This document shows positions 11,736-22,123 of a stretch of DNA of 64,000 nucleotides, piece by piece. Numbering within the stretch: the stretch's first letter is position 1; the number at the start of each line of letters is the position of its first letter. The stretch is from Gigaspora rosea (lineage: Eukaryota > Glomeromycota > Glomeromycetes > Diversisporales > Gigasporaceae), in the NCBI GenBank assembly GCA_003550325.1, contig QKWP01002063.1, forward strand, positions 15,665 through 79,664. The letters are read 5' to 3'. The translations under genes were made by a program, and so were the position numbers. The notes beneath the pieces are model-generated. The model had not been told where the DNA came from. It ran no database searches and was given only the letters and a program-made list of their open reading frames with translations.

Positions 11736-12509
11736 ACTCTGAAACTCTCTAATAGAAAATGTTTTATTTATTCATTCTATATTTTGAAAGACGTTTTATT
11801 TTTTCAAGTTTTCATTCAATTTCATACTATATAGTATAAAGTTTGATTCATTAGTTTTTAAATTTTTTTTTTTTGTTGTAAGAACCTTGTAGGCTTTTAA
11901 TCATATCAAGCCCCTGCATGTAAAACTTAAAACTCACTGGTTTTGTTATAAAATAGAAAAATAAAAAATCTATTGATCACAACCATCCACTTCGTTTCAC
12001 TACCATAATTCTGTCCTGGTATATACATAGCCGACTAAGTCGATTTTTTAAGGATCGACTAATTTAATTTATTCGATTAATTTGACTAAGTCAACTAAGG
12101 CCATATCGACTTGAAACCCTATGCTATTCGTCAAACTGATCAACAATTTCATCAACAGCCAACATCAACTTATTAAAAATACATACTTGCAACTAATAGA
12201 ATGTTAAACTGAACTTTTGGCAAAATGATTAATGAACTATACAAAGAATAATTTTGTTTAATCATGTATGGCCATTCGAACATTCCAGACACTAGTTTCT
12301 ATTTAGGAAGGCTAATATAAAGCATTTAATAATTGTTAATAATAATTGAACCGTACCCTAAAGCAAAAAGAATATTCCTTATTTTTTTATTTAAAGAGGT
12401 TGGAGTCAACTTGTATTGCAAAAAAAAAAAACACGCACTTTTTTGGCTTCAAGAATTTTAATAAATTAATCATTCACAATTGATTGCACATTTCTTTAAA
12501 ATTTCGACA
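11736..12509. other. Upstream region of the secreted-protein gene
   Basis: No coding is seen. The stretch contains clustered GACTAAGTCGA-type motifs near 12030-12110 in both orientations, an A-run at 12420, and ends at the start codon of the small gene. The promoter of that gene should lie here, but I could not pick a convincing TATA element. Confidence 0.4.
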
Positions 12510-12954
12510 ATGAAGTTAAATTTGTTTTTGGTAGCATCCTTTTTTATCGTCTTAATTGGTAGCGCAACTGCTATTAATGATGAAAATAGACAACTTTTCA
12601 AAAGACAATCAAGTTTGTATCATCTTGTATTATTCTAATAAATCAGTGAATGATTTCATTTATTTATTTTATTTTATTTTTTATTTGTAAAACTGAAGGT
12701 CTTGGAAAATCTTGTACTAAAGATGCAGATTGCGCTCCAGATGGTGGTTGTAGTTTTGAAATAGGAACATGTTTCCTGAATAATGGAAAATCATGCAAGG
12801 TGATGGCAATTGTCTGACTTCTATTTGTGGTATTACAACTAAAAAGTGTCAAAGTTCAGATAACCGTGACGGAGGAACCGCTTGCGCTGCCTCTGCGGCG
12901 TGCAAAAGTGGCGAGTGTGATTTTAGTACAAATACTAGTACATGCAAGGCATAA
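12510..12954 (+). pseudogene. Small secreted cysteine-rich protein, three Cys modules, one intron, one frame break
   Basis: Exon 1 (12510-12612) encodes MKLNLFLVASFFIVLIGS then ATA, a clear signal peptide with an A-x-A cleavage site near residue 21. A Lys-Arg dibasic site follows at residues 31-32 (LFKRQSS), typical of Kex2 processing. A GT-AG intron (12613-12698, 86 nt) leads into exon 2, giving SLGKSCTKDADC. Three similar modules follow, each with four Cys: C-x5-C-x5-C-x6-C, C-x5-C-x4-C-x6-C and C-x5-C-x4-C-x8-C. The stop is at 12952. Between modules 1 and 2, near 12797, one base is missing (AA where AAA keeps the frame), so as written the frame is broken. Because the pattern resumes perfectly to a natural stop, this is either a very recent pseudogene or a sequencing error. 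The likely role is a secreted, disulfide-rich peptide or effector-like protein; this is inference. Confidence 0.72.
12613..12698 (+). other. Intron of the secreted-protein gene
   Basis: Starts GTTTGT and ends GAAG. Removing its 86 nt joins codon AGT across the junction and runs directly into GKSC. Without removal the frame hits a stop within a few codons. Confidence 0.7.
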
Positions 12955-13170
12955 TTCGATAACGATATCGATTGTCGTTTTCAATTTGTGATTAAACAAC
13001 TCACATGTGTCAAAATAAAGATGCGAATCTGGTCTTGTGTGTCAATCTGGTCTTATTTGTGACCAAATTCTAAATGTAACCTAAATAATCTTAACACATG
13101 TCATAATATTAGATTTAGAGAACTGAATCTAAAAAAATGCCTTAGTAAATGCAATATACATATATATACA
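12955..13170 (+). pseudogene. Decayed extra Cys-rich segment behind the secreted-protein gene
   Basis: Short translated pieces such as MCQNKDAN and SGLVCQSGLICDQ resemble the Cys modules just upstream (C-x-x-D plus G-x-x-C pattern). They are in different frames and have no start codon. This may be the worn remains of a neighbouring family member in tandem. The evidence is weak. Confidence 0.3.
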
Positions 13171-13676
13171 TATATTTGTTATTTTAGATTACACAAATTG
13201 AATTATTGTAATAATAACGCAATTAAAATTAATAATAAAATTATAGTAATACTGTATGAGATTAGAATTCTTTTTTTTTTCCTGAATTCGATAAAGTGCC
13301 TAACTTCATGGTGAAGCATTATTATTACTACAGTACATTGTGGTGAATTCATAAAATTATCCAAAATATTAAGTAAATAAAATAATCAGAATTTTAATCA
13401 TCCAGAATCAATACGTGATAAATAATATAAATTATTGCTTGACCATAATTCAAAATTGCTTGAACCCGGAATAAATTTATGAAAACCTTTACATTACCAA
13501 CACCATTTTTTAACATAGCAAGCATGTTTGTAATGTTGGAATAGTTCTGATTTCAATTGGCAATAGTGTTTGTCCTGATTTTAGTAAATAGTGGGCTCGT
13601 GATTTTACGACCTCTATAATGAGTGCATTCGTGCTTTTGACAGTAGTTGGGGTTATGATAGAGATGTGCCTACACG
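13171..13676. other. AT-rich intergenic DNA, nothing recognised
   Basis: Contains a short TATATACATATATA run near 13160. No gene or bounded repeat was found. Confidence 0.4.
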
Positions 13677-13790
13677 CAGGGAAGGTAAATGATCATGTCA
13701 TTTCATTATTTTTAAATGACCTCAAATGACCTATAAATGACCGGTATTTTTTGATCATTTGAATTTTGGTCATTTGTAAATGACTTATGA
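13677..13790. mobile_element. Truncated hAT-type MITE end
   Basis: Starts CAGGGAAGGTAAATGATC, like the end of the 10559-11110 element, and continues with AAATGACC motifs. It then stops at the left end of hAT element 1. No matching right end was found anywhere to 20 kb, so the other half was lost or lies elsewhere. Confidence 0.6.
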
Positions 13791-15044
13791 CAAACATGGC
13801 GTCGAAACGAAACCTACCCGAAACTAGTTTCGGGAGAGCTATAATCCGAAACTAGTTTCGGAATTTTTAAAAAAAATCGAAACTCCGAAACCCGAAACCC
13901 CGAAACTATAATCCGAAACCCAAAACTATAATCCGAAACCCAAAGCTATAATCCGAAACTTAAAATATAATATACAATCTTTAAAATTTATTATAAACTT
14001 ATATTTATTTTAATAATATCTTTAATAAACAATACATTTATAAAAATTAATACAAAATATAAAATATCAGATATAGTATATATAATATAATATGAATAAA
14101 TTTTATAGAAATTATTACAAAATATAAAATATAATATATATAATATAATATTAATAAAAAAGTTTATATTATAGGTGATATAAAAAAAACCTTAATATTT
14201 AAGGAAAAAATCTCTATATATAATATAACATTAAATACAAATAAAAATATAATTATTTAAATTTAATAATAATAAATTTCATCAATATCATCAAAATGTT
14301 TTTGTGCTATTTTGCTAGGATCATAATCATCTTGATCTTCTAAATCTTGAATAAAAGTATTTAGTTCTTCATCATTATTTAAGTCTTCTGTTATTTGATT
14401 ATCATCTGTGTCATCAAAATTATGATTTTCTAAATCAATTATTTCTAATAAATTTAGATTTTCCCACACAGTTCCTTCATCATCATCTAAATCATACTCA
14501 TCTAAATTAATATTTTCTGTTTCATTTTGGTCTTCTTCTTCCTCTTCTTCAATTTGTGCATTATATAATTCTTGATAAATGTCATCTGCTGCATGTTCTT
14601 TGCTATATAAATTCAATTCAGATTCTTTGTTATTAATATAATAAGAATGAATTTTAACCAAAGATTCTAAATTTTCAACTGATAAATTTGTTCTTCTTTT
14701 TCCTGTCATCCATCCACAAATAGACCAAATTCTTTCACAGCTTGCTGTATGTGGAGTAATTGAAAAAAGTTTAATTCCAAGTAATTGTAAATATGGTGGT
14801 GATATTGTACATGTTTTCCACCAACTTAAGGCTGTATCAATATTTAATGAGAATGGTGCATTAAATGGTTCTCTTTGCAAGTAAAATTCTCTAAATTGAG
14901 AAATAATCATATCTCCTGATTTTTCTTTAGAATGGTTATATTTTTTTAATTGTGTTGCAATTTCTGGAATTTTTACCATTTGTTGCCAAATATTTGCTGC
15001 TGAGGTTGCAATTTTTAAAAATTGACTTTTTTTAATACCTGCAC

Positions 15045-15105
15045 CTAAATAATTTATAAAGTTAAAATTAAATAATTTAAAATTTAAATAATAAAATTTA
15101 TTTAC
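15045..15105 (-). other. hAT transposase intron 3 (61 nt)
   Basis: Donor GTAAATAAAT, acceptor AAATTATTTAG. Splicing joins HPLYK to GAGIKKSQF in frame. Confidence 0.85.
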
Positions 15106-15439
15106 CTTTATAAAGTGGATGAAGAAAATATGCTAAAACATATTCATCATATTCATATTCACTAAATCTTGAATTAAATTTGTTAATAGCATATTTATAA
15201 AATTGTTTAGAATCTTTAGGATCTTCTTTAGAAAGCTTATAAATTGAATTTCCTAAAGAAATTAATGCAAAATAGCAATCAGCTAACGTTATATTTCTTC
15301 TTTGGAGTTTAATAATTGCATCATTAATAGGTTTAAAAATTTTTGCTAAATCATAAACATCATAAAAAAATCCTTTTTTTCTACAAATAATTGCTTTAAC
15401 AGATTCATTTGTTATAGCTAAAGGATTTTCAATAGCAAT

Positions 15440-15504
15440 CTAAATAAAAAATTATTTAAGTTATTAATTTTAAATATAAATTAAAAACTTTAAATAATGA
15501 TTAC
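15440..15504 (-). other. hAT transposase intron 2 (65 nt)
   Basis: Donor GTAATCATT, acceptor TTTTTATTTAG. Splicing joins ETCLKE to IAIENPLAIT in frame. Confidence 0.85.
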
Positions 15505-16018
15505 CTCTTTTAAACATGTTTCTAATTGATAAACTGATTTTAACATTGCATAAACTGTTGTCCATCTTGTATCAATATAAGTTTTTAATCCACCACCTGA
15601 TATTTTTTTTCAGAAATTTTGGCTGCTAAAAGATTATTTGGTAAATGGCTTTTTTTAAAATATGTAACTAAAGTTTTGCACCATTGGATAATTCTTGCTG
15701 CAAATGGATGTTTAATTAAATCTTTTGTTATAAGATTAAATGCATGTACAATACATCTAATACTTAATATATGTGTATATTTTTGAGAAATTTGTTTTCT
15801 TGCTAAATTAATATTTGCTCCTGCATCTGTTACTATACCAATAAACTTTTCAACACCAATGTCAATAAGAACTTTTTGAATTTCATTAGTTAAAAAATTT
15901 GCAGTATGATTTGTATCTGAAAAATCTAAAATTTTCCAAAGAATTTCTTTACCATTATTTAGACAAATAATAAAATTCCACAATGATTTGCCTGTTATAC
16001 TGGTCCATCCATCTAAAG

Positions 16019-16127
16019 CTAAAAATAAATTAACAAAAATATTTTATTCTAAGTAGTAGCTTATTTTAAATATATAGTATAATTAAATTATAAATTAAAT
16101 GAAAAATAAATAAATACAATTAAATAC
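16019..16127 (-). other. hAT transposase intron 1 (109 nt)
   Basis: On the minus strand it reads GTATTTAATTG at the donor and TTTATTTTTAG at the acceptor. Splicing restores LILALDGWT. Confidence 0.85.
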
Positions 16128-16899
16128 CTAATATTAAATTTTTTGAATCTTTTAATGATTTATATAAATTTGTATCAATTCTAATTATTTCATTTATTAA
16201 TAAATTTTCTGCAATAAATTTTCTACTAGGTGGTGTATAAGCAGGGCGAAGTTGTTTTAAAAATTCAATAAAAAATGATGCTCAATAAGCCTCCAAGGTA
16301 ATCCACAGCATACAAATGCTTTAATAAGTGCTCTATTTATTGATTCAATACATTTATCTGGTATAGCTGTACTTTCAAGAAATTCATCTAAACTTATTTG
16401 TTCACTTGAATGTTTAGTTCCACTAATACTTGAAGTTTTTTCACAAGATTTAACAATATATATAACTGCTTCTTTTACTTCTTCAGAAACAAAAGCACAG
16501 TCACTAATAATATGCTTTTCCATTAATGATGGTTTTCCAGGTGAAAATAATTTTTTACATGCTTTACAAATTGCTTCATAATGGCCTGAGCTATCCAATT
16601 GTTTGCCTCTATTATAAAATTTCCAAATTGGCTTTAATGGACGACCACCAATAATTTTTTCATCAGCATGTTTATTTTTTTAGATTCTAACATATTAAAA
16701 AATGGTAAATATTTTAAGAATAAGAAGTTATTAAATAGAATTTTGTAATATAGCTGTCAAGGTTTTAGATTTTTAAAAGACTTTTATTTTTAAGATAAGT
16801 GAAAACTTATTTTTACATAGTCAAAAATCAGGCATTTTTATACATATTTTGCTCTTTTAATCTCCAACTAATTGTATCTTTTTCTGTAAGACTATCGGT

Positions 16900-17610
16900 A
16901 TTACATTATGAATCTTTGACAGGATCATCCCTTGTTACGCTGATCGATTATGATCGCATCATAATAACTAGGGTGATCCCATATGTTAACATGATATCAA
17001 AACCAATAATAGAGTGAATACGGTATAATTATAAACAATAAATAAATAAATAAATAAATAATAAATATAGTAATGATATCTTCTGTCTTGGTATAACCAT
17101 CACGCTCACATGGGATCATTCCTAATTAAGCTGATCGATAATGATCACATCACGGTAACAAAGGTGATCTCATATGTTAACACAATATTGGAATGATAAT
17201 AGAGAGAATAAACAAACAAATAAACAAATAAATAAAGAAAAACAAATATACAGTAGTAATGATCTTCTGTCTCAATATAACTATCCACGTATAACCATCA
17301 TGCTCTCATGCGGGATCATTCCTCATTATGCTGATTGATTGATCGCGTATAACCATTATGCTCTCATGCGGGATCATTCCTCGTTACGCTGATCGATTGA
17401 TCACGCATAAACATCACGCTCTCATGTGGGATTATTCCTTATTACGCTAATCGATTGATCGCATATAACCATCACGCTCTCATGCGGGATCATTCCTCGT
17501 TACGCTGATCGATTGATTGCGTATAACTATCACGCTCTCATGCGGGATCATTCCTCATTATGCTGATTGATCATGATCACATATGATAACAAGGGTAATT
17601 CCATATGTTA
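16900..17610. repeat. Minisatellite inside hAT element 1
   Basis: Five near-identical ~60-bp units at about 17285-17580 read CATGCGGGATCATTCC, then TTACGCTGATCGATTGATCG, then a short CGTATAACCATCACGCTCT link. Three longer, more diverged units (16900, 17100, 17570) add CATATGTTAACACAATAT and AATAGAGAGAATAAAC. The palindromic core TGATCGATTATGATCG recurs. The array lies upstream of the transposase start. Confidence 0.8.
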
Positions 17611-17649
17611 ACACAATATCAGAATGAAATAGAGAGAATAAACAAATTA

Positions 17650-17870
17650 GTTATTGATGTTTTGGCAGTTTCGGGGTTTCGGTTGAGGTTTCGGGTGCCG
17701 GGTGAGGTTTCGGGTTTCGGTTGAGGTTTTGGGGTTTCAGGTAAGGTTTCGGGTTTCGGGTGAGGTTTCGGGTTTCGGGTGAGGTTTCGGGTTTCGGGTG
17801 AGGTTTCGTGTTTCAAATGAGGTTTCGAAAGCTATAATCCGAAACCCGAAACTTTCGGAATTGGCAAAAA
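17650..17870. repeat. Subterminal GGGTTTCGG repeats, right end of hAT element 1
   Basis: About eight units of roughly 19-20 bp built on GGTTTCGGGTTTCGGGTGA. The left end carries the inverse at 13815-13960 in units near 20 bp (ATAATCCGAAACCCAAA). These are the expected position and form of hAT transposase binding sites. Confidence 0.8.
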
Positions 17871-17893
17871 AGGTTTCGGTGCCATCTTTGGTG

Positions 17894-18253
17894 GGTACTA
17901 ATGACAAAGCTGGACTTGTGTCAAGCTTAGCAGCAAAAACAAAAGGTGGGGAACAAATTCCATTCCTTTTCTTTAAATAACCATCTCCTATGACCTCATT
18001 CTTACTCTCCCACTATATAATTTCCCACGCAGAACTTCACTCTTACCCAAACTCCATGCCTCATAAAACTCTATCATCAATACCTCATACTTACCTAACC
18101 GTACCAATAATTCTCACGCAATACCTCATTTTACCTAAACTCCTCTATTCCACAATTTTCGCCATATACTTACCCTACTTGGCTACGTCATGGCCCCGGC
18201 CCATGGTCTCGTGACAAATGACCGACCTGTGACTTCGTTCACGTGCGTTTCAT
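17894..18253 (-). repeat. Direct terminal repeat, left copy
   Basis: Matches 19917-20286 over its whole length with scattered substitutions and one ~10-base difference near CTGCCAATGC. It begins three bases after the end of hAT element 1. Confidence 0.8.
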
Positions 18254-18882
18254 TTGTCACTCAACCCATCCCTTCACAACTATTAAATATACATATGGGA
18301 TCATCCAGAAAATCGAAATTCTCTCCTTTTTATCACTTACTAAACACATGCACAATGTGCATAAAACCCATTTCCACAAATTTAACTCTCAAAACCCCAT
18401 CCTCATCGAGGCTTTATCCTTCGTCGTTTCTACTGCCCTTAAATACAACATTACTGCCTTTAAACTCCACCCTCCAATAATCCTAATCTGCGTCAACGAC
18501 ATCCCTCCTTTCATCGCTGCTGTCGCTCCACCTACCCTCAAACTATGTGCCGTAAAATGCCCCTTCAGCTTTTGTGGTGTGTCATATGTTTATCACCGCT
18601 GAAATTGCTGCTACTGACATTTCCCCTCTTTATTCGACAGAAATAGTGGCTCGTCACCTGATGTTGAAGGCCTCACCCCTAAGTACTTATCTAACAGCCT
18701 AACCAGGCAAATCCTACTTTCCATAGGTTCCACCGGCACAAATTTTACATTTGCAAATGGGTCACTTTCGACCTCCTAATTTTAATCCAAACTAGGCCTG
18801 AATATTCCTCTACATCTTTCACCCTTAACTTGATCATCCAACTCCCAATCTTCTACATCCTACACTCTTATTAGATAGTCCG

Positions 18883-19916
18883 TCAGTAATTCTCATACCT
18901 ATGCTGATAGGCACTAGGATACGGCAACATACTTCCATAAGTGGGAATTCCGCCTGGAACAAAACCTGGTTGGCCAGGCTGCTGAAAATATTGTTGCCCC
19001 GTCATGGACCAATGCACCATCGGGTTCAACGCCATACCTCCCATTTCTTCGGGCCCATTTGGAAAGAACACATCTGACATTTCAGATTCTCTATCCCACC
19101 TTGGATGATTATTCCTTGTTGATTGTCTGGCACTTGCCAGTTTTTCTTGAAAAAACACCTCCATTGGGTCATCATCTAATGGATCTCTAATTCCTGCTAC
19201 CACATTCCAGCCCTCCCGCTTGGCCACTCTCAGCGTAAACGCCCTAGTAGCCGCCACATCACGTACCTTCCCTATCATCTCCCAATTCTTGTTCACCAAC
19301 ACGTTATCCAAAATTCTTCCCACCTTACACCACTTATCATACTCAAACTGATCTCTTGCTTTTCCAAATTTTTCCCTTGGCCAATACCTACTTTCCTCAC
19401 ATTTTACATCACCTTAATGCTTTTTCTTATCTCATCTACAGCTTTTTCTAATGATGCTTGAATCGATTTTTCCAAAGATCGTTCCAATGCCAGAAATTGC
19501 AAATCAGAATTTTCCCAGTCCTGCGTTTTAGCATCTCCCTCGTTTACATTCGATCTTTTCTCAAAACCTTTTTCAAAAAGCCTACCACCAAAACTTACAT
19601 CACACTTTCCCCATACATTATTACCTTGACTATCATCATCTATCCTCTCCTTTCTTTTCGACTTACTCACTACTCTTCCCGCCAGTCTTTCCACCAAACC
19701 CGTTTTACTCCTGCCTCTGACAAACCTTCACTATTATACAACAATTTTAACGTTTCGACTGGCAACAGCTCCAAAGTACTTTTCAATCTCTGATGCGAAG
19801 ATTCCTCTACGTCATACCCTTCACCACTCTCCAAAGTTAACGTGGCAGGTAAGACCTCTTGCACTTCATTTTCATCCTGTACTAGCACCATCTTTTTGAT
19901 TTTTCTTCGACCACAT
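18883..19916 (-). pseudogene. gag-like coding region, unknown family (fossil)
   Basis: Open pieces are 19930-19670, 19697-19404 and 19323-18883. The first two are acidic then basic (VSKSKRKERIDDD), ending in an amphipathic SLEKSIQASLEKAVDEI. The last has an AFTLRVAKREGWNVVAGI block, then DDPMEVFFQEKLASAR, then a Gly/Pro/Gln-rich tail (QQPGQPGFVPGGIP). Helical body plus low-complexity tail is common in structural proteins of retroelements. I do not recognise the exact family. It might instead be a captured host fragment. Confidence 0.4.
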
Positions 19917-20286
19917 GGTACTAACGACAAAGCTGAACTTGCATCAAGCTCAGCAGCAAAAACAAAAGGTGGGAAACAATTTCCATTCCTTTTCCTTAAA
20001 TAACCATCTCCTATGACCTCATCTTTACTCTCCCACCATATAATTTTCCACGCAGAACTTCACTCTTACCCAAACTCCATGTCTCATAAAACTCCATTAT
20101 CAATACCTCATACTTACCTAACCATACCAATAATTCTCATGCAATACCTCATTTTACCTAAACTCCTCTATTCTACAATTTTCACCTGCCAATGCTGCAT
20201 ACTTACCCTACTTGGCTACATTATGACCCTGGTCCATGGTCTCGTAACAAATGACCGACCCATGACTTCGTTCACGTGGGTTTCAT
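19917..20286 (-). repeat. Direct terminal repeat, right copy
   Basis: Partner of 17894-18253. The divergence between the two gives a moderate age if they are LTRs. Confidence 0.8.
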
Positions 20287-20505
20287 ATATGGAACCTGTC
20301 GCAGCAAAAGGTAGCAATGAGCCAACCAATTAGATTGTGAGATTTTATAATTATAGTTGAGTTTTATATTTCTAACAAGTTATGCACCTGCTAATGCGCT
20401 GGGAGCTACAGTTAAATTAAATTGATTGGAATAAATTAGTGTTATTTTATCAAATGCAAATCCTGTAACTAATAAAATATTATTTATTAAAAAATGCAAA
20501 TATTA

Positions 20506-20690
20506 AGGTTTAGGCCGCAGATAAGTATTTAGGTTTACTTAGATATATGTCTGAGTTTTTATTCTTAGCATTAGATTTAAAAAAATAAAATTTCTTTCAG
20601 TATTTTAAAAAGTTTCTATTAAATTTAATAAAGATAAAAGCAAGGTCTCACCTTAACATTTAAAAAAAAAATGCAAATTATTAGAATATA
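20506..20690 (+). mobile_element. 5'-truncated LINE tail
   Basis: Shares with the LINE at 34282-40298 the 3' signature GGTTTAGG(C/T)(C/T)GCAGATAA, then AATAAAGATA and CTCACCTTAACA followed by a poly-A run. Only the last ~180 bp is present, as expected from incomplete target-primed reverse transcription. Confidence 0.65.
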
Positions 20691-22120
20691 TTGTTAAAAT
20701 ACAAATATTATTAGCATAAAGTTTGAGTAATCAAGTTAAATAGGTAGATTAGTATTAACAATTTCAATATATACAAATCCTAGTAGATTTTTAGTTTATA
20801 TTAAGTCTTGGTAATGAAAATATTATTTTAATTGGTTAGAATTTCTCAAGAATTAGAAATATTTGTTAACAATATTATTTTTAATAATTATATAAATAAA
20901 GGATCTATAAAATATAAATTTTCAATATTTAATTCAAAATAATAAATGATTTAACTATTATATATTTTAAAAATAAAATAAAATTTAAAAAAAAATCTTG
21001 AAAAAGTGCAAGAAACAATAAAAATTCAAAAAGAAACAATCAAAATTTCTGAAAAAACAATTAATATTCTTTGAAAGATAAATAAGAGATTAGAATAAAA
21101 GATTAGATAAAAAAAAATTAATTATAAAAAAAACATAAAAATTTATTTTTAATTAATATTAAAAATTATTTTTATATTATTACTTTTTGGAATATTTTAT
21201 TTAGTTTAATACAAAAAAAAATTGAAGGATTTTTTATTACATTTCTATGTTTATGTGTAGCATCGATTGTTAGTTATTATTCTAGATTATTTAAAAATAC
21301 TTTCATAATTTTTTTATTTTTTTCTTTTCAAATAAATTCAATATTATTATTATAAGGCCTCAAATATAATAATATAATGTGAATATTAATACCAGATACA
21401 AACCCAGGTTTAATATCCTATACTGCTACATATACTAAAATTTTATTAACTCAGAGAAATCTAAAAATTATAAAAGTATTTAGAAATTCTTTAGCTTAAC
21501 TTGTAAAACAAAATGTCTAATTGGCAAGAAAAATTTTTTGAGTTTTGAAGTGTTATCTGGTTGGTCTAAAGTACTACTGTAATTATCAAACCAAAGAAAA
21601 TCAAATAAATATTGAATTGTAGAAATTAATGCAACTCTTTTTTTTTTGAAGTCAAAACACAGAAACCAGAAATTACATTACTTACAGATCTTGATAATAT
21701 TAATTAATTAAAAATTTTACTTGGTATAGTAGTAAAGAAGAAAATACATATTATATTTATTCAAAAATTAAAAATAAAACTACAAAATTTTATTAATTAA
21801 TTTTTTAAAATTGGAGATTTACAGATCATATTAATAGATCTGGATTAGATAATCATAAATCAAATCTAAGAACAACAACTCCAAGAATAAATCATTTAAA
21901 TTGTAAATTATATAAAATAATACATCAGGTTATAATGAAATTGATTTTGATAAAACATATAATTATTAAAGATCTAAAAAGTATGAAAATAGAAAACAAA
22001 AACAAAATATTTTAAATTAAAACCACAAGCTATTAATTTTAAAAAAGAGCATAATAAATTAACAGGAAATTTGAATAGAAAAGAAGTAAAATATTAATTT
22101 TTTTTAATAATATTTAAAAA
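20691..22120. other. AT-rich DNA, no supported gene
   Basis: Long A/T runs and short tandem motifs. Scattered frames have no recognisable domain. It probably includes decayed flanks of the Merlin element that follows, but I could not define its inverted ends. Confidence 0.4.
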
Positions 22121-22123
22121 AGA

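Larger units (their letters stand above)
14263..16693 (-). pseudogene. hAT transposase, four exons, three one-base frame breaks
   Basis: Exons 16693-16128, 16018-15505, 15439-15106 and 15044-14263 join through three GT-AG introns. Domains in order: a BED-type zinc finger (SSGHYEAICKACKKLF, then EKHI), the first catalytic Asp in LALDGWTSI across intron 1, the second in VTDAGANI, then CIVHAFNLI, and the C-terminal dimerisation region HTASCERIWSICGWMTGKRR. An Asp/Glu-rich tail ends the protein. Exons 3 and 4 are fully open. Frame breaks occur at homopolymers: an A7 run near 16675 just after the start, a T6 run near 16275 before the FLKQLRPAYTPPS block, and an A8 run near 15605. Each lacks exactly one base. 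It catalyses cut-and-paste transposition in intact relatives and could drive local MITEs. Confidence 0.87.
13791..17890 (-). mobile_element. hAT element 1 with near-complete four-exon transposase
   Basis: Ends CAAACATGGCGTCGAAAC and GGTTTCGGTGCCATCTTTG are inverse with three differences. Both ends carry arrays of CCGAAACCC / GGGTTTCGG units (13815-13960 and 17650-17860), typical of hAT subterminal binding sites. The transposase runs on the minus strand (16693-14263). Behind its start lie minisatellite-like repeats (16900-17610). No 8-bp target duplication is found at the two flanks, so one flank was probably rearranged. Confidence 0.85.
17894..20286 (-). mobile_element. Small LTR-like retroelement with gag-like ORFs only (fossil)
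   Basis: Direct repeats of about 360-370 bp, 17894-18253 and 19917-20286, bracket a 1.66-kb interior. They are close to 90% alike by eye and share edges GGTACTAA and CGTTTCAT/GGTTTCAT. The interior codes on the minus strand for gag-like pieces but shows no RT, RNase H or integrase, so it looks non-autonomous. Read on the minus strand the repeat would begin TGAAAC and end near TAGTACC, roughly LTR-like. The coding looks broken about once. It is notably more GC-rich than its surroundings. Confidence 0.5.

Noticed and set aside
12664-12852. Minus-strand 62-codon frame
   Set aside because: Shadow of exon 2 of the secreted-protein gene.
17285-17580. CRISPR-like array or replication origin
   Set aside because: Same reason; direct ~60-bp minisatellite inside a hAT element.
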